DNA from: Aquabacterium sp.
GTDB taxonomy: Bacteria; Pseudomonadota; Gammaproteobacteria; Burkholderiales; Burkholderiaceae_C
Reading direction: 5' to 3'
NCBI GenBank assembly: GCA_017989885.1
Contig: JAGNPA010000003.1
Span: 1 to 22,504, forward strand
DNA length: 22,504 nucleotides
The position numbers and the translations under genes were made by a program. The notes under the pieces were generated by a model that worked only from the letters and a program-made list of their open reading frames with translations, was not told the DNA's origin and did no database searches. Of the stretch, positions 18,950 to 22,504 are shown one piece after another; the first letter of the stretch is position 1, and each line of letters opens with the position of its first letter.

Positions 18950-19763
18950 CAAATCGTCCCAACTCGAGCAGGTTGGTTTCACGTGAGGCGGGGAAGCGGC
19001 GACGCAGCTGATCACCAAACTCGCGCACGCCGTCGCGGTTGCCGATGCGATGCTCGATGCGGGTGGCCAGCCACAGTGAGTCGGCCGTGATCTGATCGTC
19101 GCGGCTGTTTACGCGCGCAATGTAGAAGCGCGCGCGCTCCAGTTCACCCCGGCGATGCAAGACGGACGCGAGATTGAAGGCCGTCGCCGGATTGGTGGGG
19201 TCTATTTCATACGAGCGTGCCAAGGTCTTCTGCGCCTCGGGATACAGCCCTGCGCGCACCTGGCAAACGCCGCGGGCCAGCAAGGTCTTGCTGGTGGCCA
19301 CCGTTTGAGGCTGATTGGAGGCGCGCTCGAACATGGCGTCGGCCGCCGGGTACTGGCCCTGGCGGCAAAGATACCAGGCGTAGTTGTGCAGCACGCTGCC
19401 GTTGTTGGGGTTGCGATCCAGCGCCACGCGGTAATTCGCTTCGGTCCGTGCGGTGTCGCCCATCGCGTCGTAGATCAGGGCGCGCATCTCGTACGTGTCC
19501 GGCAAGGACGGGTCGATGGCCTCGGCCTGCTTGAGCTCATCGAGGGCCGTTGTGAACTGCCCCTGGCTGAAATACGTGGCGGCCAGCTCCATGCGGATGC
19601 GCGCACGTTTGCGGACTTCACTTTCGTCGGAGGCGGTGGCGATGTCGCCCTGGCTGCCAGCGGTCGCCGTCGGCATGGTGGCCCCACAGCCGGCCAGATT
19701 CAGTGTGCCCACCAGCAGGCCTGCGATCCCCAAACCGGTCAGCAACGAGCGAAACGTCCTCAT
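18942..19763 (-). CDS. pilF: Type IV pilus biogenesis/stability lipoprotein PilF (PilW)
   Basis: An outer-membrane TPR lipoprotein needed for assembly of the PilQ secretin in type IV pilus systems. A lipoprotein signal ends in LAGC with the Cys at 26. From about residue 50 to 220 come TPR-like helices, such as ATYFSQGQFTTALDELKQAE, YRVALDRNPNNGSVLHNYAW and SYEIDPTNPATAFNLASVL. The 273-residue length matches the family (about 250). GGAG precedes the ATG at good spacing. It lies 61 bp after rlmN and overlaps the rodZ-like gene by 8 bp. Other pilus genes are not in the window. Confidence 0.93.
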   Translation of the reverse strand: MRTFRSLLTGLGIAGLLVGTLNLAGCGATMPTATAGSQGDIATASDESEVRKRARIRMELAATYFSQGQFTTALDELKQAEAIDPSLPDTYEMRALIYDAMGDTARTEANYRVALDRNPNNGSVLHNYAWYLCRQGQYPAADAMFERASNQPQTVATSKTLLARGVCQVRAGLYPEAQKTLARSYEIDPTNPATAFNLASVLHRRGELERARFYIARVNSRDDQITADSLWLATRIEHRIGNRDGVREFGDQLRRRFPASRETNLLELGRFDD

Positions 19764-19824
19764 GCGGCAATCTCCATGTCAAAAGCGCCAGTGTAGTGTG
19801 GTGTCAGACGCTGCTGACCCGCAC

Positions 19825-20967
19825 TCAATGCGTGTGGCGGTTGCGCTCACCCGCTTTGGGCAACGCGACCTTCACGGCCACGGGTTGACGCAACATGCGT
19901 GCCGCCGCACGGGTACGGTCTTGCACCTCGCCGGCCAGTTGGCCGCAAGCGGCGTCAATGTCGTCGCCACGGGTCTTGCGCACGGTGGTCACGATGCCGG
20001 CATCGACGAGGATGCGCGCGAAGGCTTGCACACGCTCGTTGTTGGAGCGCAGCAGACCCGATGCCGGGAAGGGATTGAACGGGATCAGGTTGAACTTGCA
20101 GTTGATGCGCCCCTTGACCAGGGCAATCAACTGGCGGGCGTGCTCGTCGGTGTCGTTGACACCATCGAGCATGCAGTATTCAAAGGTAATGAAATCGCGC
20201 GGCGCGGCGGTCAGGTAAGCCTGACAGGCGGTGAGCAATTCATCGATGGGGTATTTGCGGTTGAGCGGCACCAGTTCGTCGCGCAGCGCATCGTTGGGCG
20301 CATGCAGGGACACAGCCAAGGCCACCGGACAGTCGTTCTGGAGGCGCTCGATCATGGGCACCACGCCCGAGGTCGACACCGTCACACGGCGACGCGACAG
20401 ACCATAGCCATGGTCGTCCAGCATCACCTTCAGGGCCGGGACCAATGCGCTGTAGTTCTGCAGCGGCTCTCCCATGCCCATCATCACGACGTTGCTGATG
20501 ACACGCTCGGTGGTGCCCAGGCGCTTGCGCAGCGCATGCTCGGCATGCCAGAGCTGGGCGACGATTTCACCGGTGGTGAGATTGCGGCTGAAGCCTTGAT
20601 GACCGGTCGAGCAGAAGCGACATCCCACCGCACAGCCGGCCTGCGAGGACACGCACAGCGTGCCGCGATCGGACTCGGGGATGTAAACGCTCTCGACGGC
20701 GTTGCCTGCGCCCACATCGAACAGCCACTTGATGGTGCCGTCGGATGAGACGTGTTCGCTGATCACCGACAAGTCTTGCAGGGTGGCCACACCCTTGAGC
20801 TTGCTGCGCAGCGATTTGGCGAGATCCGACATCTGGTCGAAATCGGTCGCGCCTTTTTGATGGATCCAGCGAAACAGCTGGGTGGCGCGAAAGCGCTTTT
20901 CACCCAGTTGTTCGCAGAACGCAGTCAACCCATCCAGGTCGAAATCCAGCAGGTTGACGGCGCTCAT
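19825..20967 (-). CDS. rlmN: Dual-specificity rRNA/tRNA methyltransferase RlmN
   Basis: Radical SAM enzyme that makes 2-methyladenosine at A2503 of 23S rRNA and A37 of certain tRNAs. The [4Fe-4S] motif is Cys112, Cys116 and Cys119 (CAVGCRFC). The two catalytic cysteines are Cys105 (TLC, seven residues before the cluster) and Cys341 (DIDAACGQL), so the enzyme looks intact. At 380 residues it matches E. coli RlmN (384). The C-terminal tail is basic with several His and Arg. GAAGAAG precedes the ATG. It is 30 bp after ndk. Confidence 0.98.
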   Translation of the reverse strand: MSAVNLLDFDLDGLTAFCEQLGEKRFRATQLFRWIHQKGATDFDQMSDLAKSLRSKLKGVATLQDLSVISEHVSSDGTIKWLFDVGAGNAVESVYIPESDRGTLCVSSQAGCAVGCRFCSTGHQGFSRNLTTGEIVAQLWHAEHALRKRLGTTERVISNVVMMGMGEPLQNYSALVPALKVMLDDHGYGLSRRRVTVSTSGVVPMIERLQNDCPVALAVSLHAPNDALRDELVPLNRKYPIDELLTACQAYLTAAPRDFITFEYCMLDGVNDTDEHARQLIALVKGRINCKFNLIPFNPFPASGLLRSNNERVQAFARILVDAGIVTTVRKTRGDDIDAACGQLAGEVQDRTRAAARMLRQPVAVKVALPKAGERNRHTH

Positions 20968-20997
20968 ACTTCTTCAACTCTCAGCGAGGTCGACAGC

Positions 20998-21423
20998 TCA
21001 GCGGCTGTAGACGTTCAGAGCGGGGAAGAAGAAAGCGATTTCGACGGCGGCCGTTTCGGCAGCGTCGGAACCGTGAACGGCGTTGGCATCGATGCTGTCA
21101 GCGAAGTCAGCGCGGATGGTGCCCTTTTCGGCCTTCTTCGGGTCGGTGGCGCCCATCAGGTCGCGGTTCTTCAGGATCGCGCCTTCGCCTTCGAGCACTT
21201 GCACGAACACGGGGCCGGAGATCATGAACTCAACCAGGTCCTTGAAGAAAGGACGGGCAGCGTGCACAGCGTAGAACTGTTCGGCTTCAGCGCGCGACAG
21301 TTGCACCAGCTTGGCAGCGGCAACCTTCAGGCCAGCGCCTTCAAAGCGGCTGACGATTTGGCCGATGACGTTCTTGGCAACGGCGTCGGGTTTGATGATC
21401 GAGAGGGTACGTTCAATAGCCAT
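20998..21423 (-). CDS. ndk: Nucleoside diphosphate kinase
   Basis: Transfers the gamma phosphate between nucleoside triphosphates and diphosphates. The 141 residues match the family length. The start [18 protein letters not shown] is typical, and the active-site His117 lies in [12 protein letters not shown]. The start ATG (21423-21421) follows a strong AGGAG site. An open frame 18 codons longer exists but lacks any family match and would include the promoter. This is the first gene of the 17-gene run. Confidence 0.98.
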   Translation of the reverse strand: MAIERTLSIIKPDAVAKNVIGQIVSRFEGAGLKVAAAKLVQLSRAEAEQFYAVHAARPFFKDLVEFMISGPVFVQVLEGEGAILKNRDLMGATDPKKAEKGTIRADFADSIDANAVHGSDAAETAAVEIAFFFPALNVYSR

Positions 21424-21461
21424 GGAATTCTCCTGATTCAGTGAGCTGGACAAAACCGCAC

Positions 21462-21478
21462 ATTCTACTGTGCGCACA
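21462..21478 (-). promoter_or_regulatory. Candidate ndk promoter region with palindrome
   Basis: On the minus strand TAGAAT (21467-21462) is a good -10 box, about 39 nt before the ndk ATG. No good -35 box is visible. Immediately upstream of the -10 is the perfect 10-bp palindrome TGTGCGCACA (21469-21478). This 104-bp gap has the only convincing -10 box ahead of ndk, so it is the likely main promoter of the run; the palindrome could be an operator. Confidence 0.4.
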
Positions 21479-21527
21479 TGACCAGGCTCTGTCTGTGAAA
21501 GTTGTTTTCGTGTGTGCGGGGATGGGG

Positions 21528-22504
21528 TCAGCGACGACCGCGACCACCACCGCCGCCGCCGCCACCGCGACGGCCGCCACCACCGCCACCGGGTTTGCCA
21601 AAGAAGGCATCGGCGCCGATGTAGCCCACGGAGGTTTGCAGCGGGTCAGGCTGACGGGGGCCCTTTTGCGGCTCGCCCGTTCCCTTGCCGTGATTCTGAT
21701 CGGGACGACCAAAACCTGCCGTGATGCGCTGAGAGCCCTTGACGAAGCGACGGTCAAAAGTCTGCTCCAGGGGGTTCGGGATCCGGGCGAAGTGCTCGTC
21801 GTCATCCCCATCGTGGCGCGGGGCGGGTTGGCGCTCACGCTCTTGACGGTTCTTGTTGCCGAAGGCGCCGGGTTCATTGAAGGGCTTGCCTTGCGGACGA
21901 CCGCCCTGCCCTGGCTGACCACCACGGCCTTGAGGACCCTGGCCTTGGCCTTGGCTTGGGCCACCGACGGGTGCCGGACGCGCCTTGACGGGCAGGGGCT
22001 TGGGCCCACGGCCACCGCGACCACCCTGACCCGCCTCAGGCTGGCGGTCCATGCCGGCCAGCGACTTGACGGCACGCACGTCGGACTCGCCCAGCTCCAC
22101 CCACACGCCACGCTTGAGACCGCGCGGCAGGACGATGGCGCCATAGCGCACGCGGATCAGACGGTTGACCGTCAGGCCCACGGCGTCGAACAGCTTGCGC
22201 ACTTCGCGGTTGCGGCCTTCGGTGATGACCACGCGATACCACTGGTTCACACCCTCACCGCCACCGTTGCTGATGGACAGGAAGGAAGCCGTCTGGCCAT
22301 CGATCTCGACGCCCGACAACAGCTTGTTGCGCGCATCCTCGCCCAGGGAGCCCAGCACGCGCACGGCGTACTCACGCTCCACGCCAAAGCGGGGGTGCAT
22401 CAACTGGTTGGCCAGCTCACCGGAGTTGGTGAACAGCAGCAGGCCTTCGGTGTTCAGGTCAAGACGACCGACCGACATCCACTTGCCGTTGTGCAAACGC
22501 GGCA
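21528..22504 (-). CDS. rluB: RluB-family 23S rRNA pseudouridine synthase, 3' part (cut by window edge)
   Basis: Pseudouridine synthase of the RsuA/RluB/RluE/RluF group. The N-terminal part, including the S4 domain, lies beyond base 22504. The visible part opens just before the catalytic-Asp motif [16 protein letters not shown], followed by [20 protein letters not shown] and the [24 protein letters not shown] segment (split here). After about residue 150 the domain ends and a roughly 170-residue low-complexity tail follows, rich in Gly, Arg, Gln and Pro. It finishes in a Gly/Arg block. RluB (U2605 of 23S rRNA) is the best family fit, since RluB proteins often have long basic tails; RluE or RluF cannot be excluded without the N-terminus. 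Confidence 0.9.
   Translation of the reverse strand, partial: PRLHNGKWMSVGRLDLNTEGLLLFTNSGELANQLMHPRFGVEREYAVRVLGSLGEDARNKLLSGVEIDGQTASFLSISNGGGEGVNQWYRVVITEGRNREVRKLFDAVGLTVNRLIRVRYGAIVLPRGLKRGVWVELGESDVRAVKSLAGMDRQPEAGQGGRGGRGPKPLPVKARPAPVGGPSQGQGQGPQGRGGQPGQGGRPQGKPFNEPGAFGNKNRQERERQPAPRHDGDDDEHFARIPNPLEQTFDRRFVKGSQRITAGFGRPDQNHGKGTGEPQKGPRQPDPLQTSVGYIGADAFFGKPGGGGGGRRGGGGGGGGRGRR

Noticed and set aside
21540..21600. Gly-codon repeat near the rluB 3' end as a microsatellite or CRISPR-like repeat
   Set aside because: It is an in-frame Gly/Arg tail of the coding sequence, with no spacers or regular repeat unit.

Overview
The window is a GC-rich stretch of housekeeping chromosome from a betaproteobacterium. 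Gene order and protein sequences fit the Burkholderiales, most likely near the Comamonadaceae / Leptothrix-Rubrivivax-Ideonella group. That placement rests on family knowledge and pattern recognition, not on a search. I found no mobile element, CRISPR array, toxin module, prophage or defence island, and no clearly novel system.

All 21 protein genes lie on the minus strand, so in transcription order the window reads from right to left. At the right edge is the 3' part of an RluB-type pseudouridine synthase gene. It is followed by a very tight run of 17 genes: ndk, rlmN, pilF/pilW, a rodZ-like gene, ispG, hisS, yfgM-like, bamB, der, hfq, hflX, hflK, hflC, a DUF2065 gene, hisZ, purA and a phosphoribosyltransferase gene (21423 down to 4705). 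Gaps are mostly 0-60 bp (103 bp at most), there are several stop/start overlaps, and the run ends at a strong minus-strand terminator with a UUCG loop (4638-4664). The core ndk-rlmN-rodZ-ispG-hisS-yfgM-bamB-der order is the same as in E. coli, and hfq-hflX-hflK-hflC is another conserved block.

From 3923 to 4704 the minus-strand run is interrupted by two identical tRNA-Leu(CAG) genes on the plus strand. Each has its own promoter-like sequence and its own intrinsic terminator, and together they form a 134-bp direct repeat with only four differences, all in the terminator loop. On the left, rnr (RNase R), rpsB and the 5' part of tsf resume on the minus strand. rpsB has a structured leader, and an intrinsic terminator or attenuator lies between rpsB and tsf.

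Functionally the window covers translation (S2, EF-Ts, HisRS, tRNA-Leu), ribosome assembly and rRNA/tRNA modification (Der, HflX, RlmN, RluB), RNA metabolism (Hfq, RNase R), the cell envelope (BamB, YfgM, RodZ, PilF, HflKC), and small-molecule synthesis (IspG, HisZ, PurA, Ndk, phosphoribosyltransferase). The points most worth a second look are regulatory: the rpsB leader hairpin, the rpsB-tsf attenuator, the duplicated tRNA cassette with co-varying terminator loops, the shared tRNA/rnr promoter region, and the non-ATG starts of hfq and hflX.
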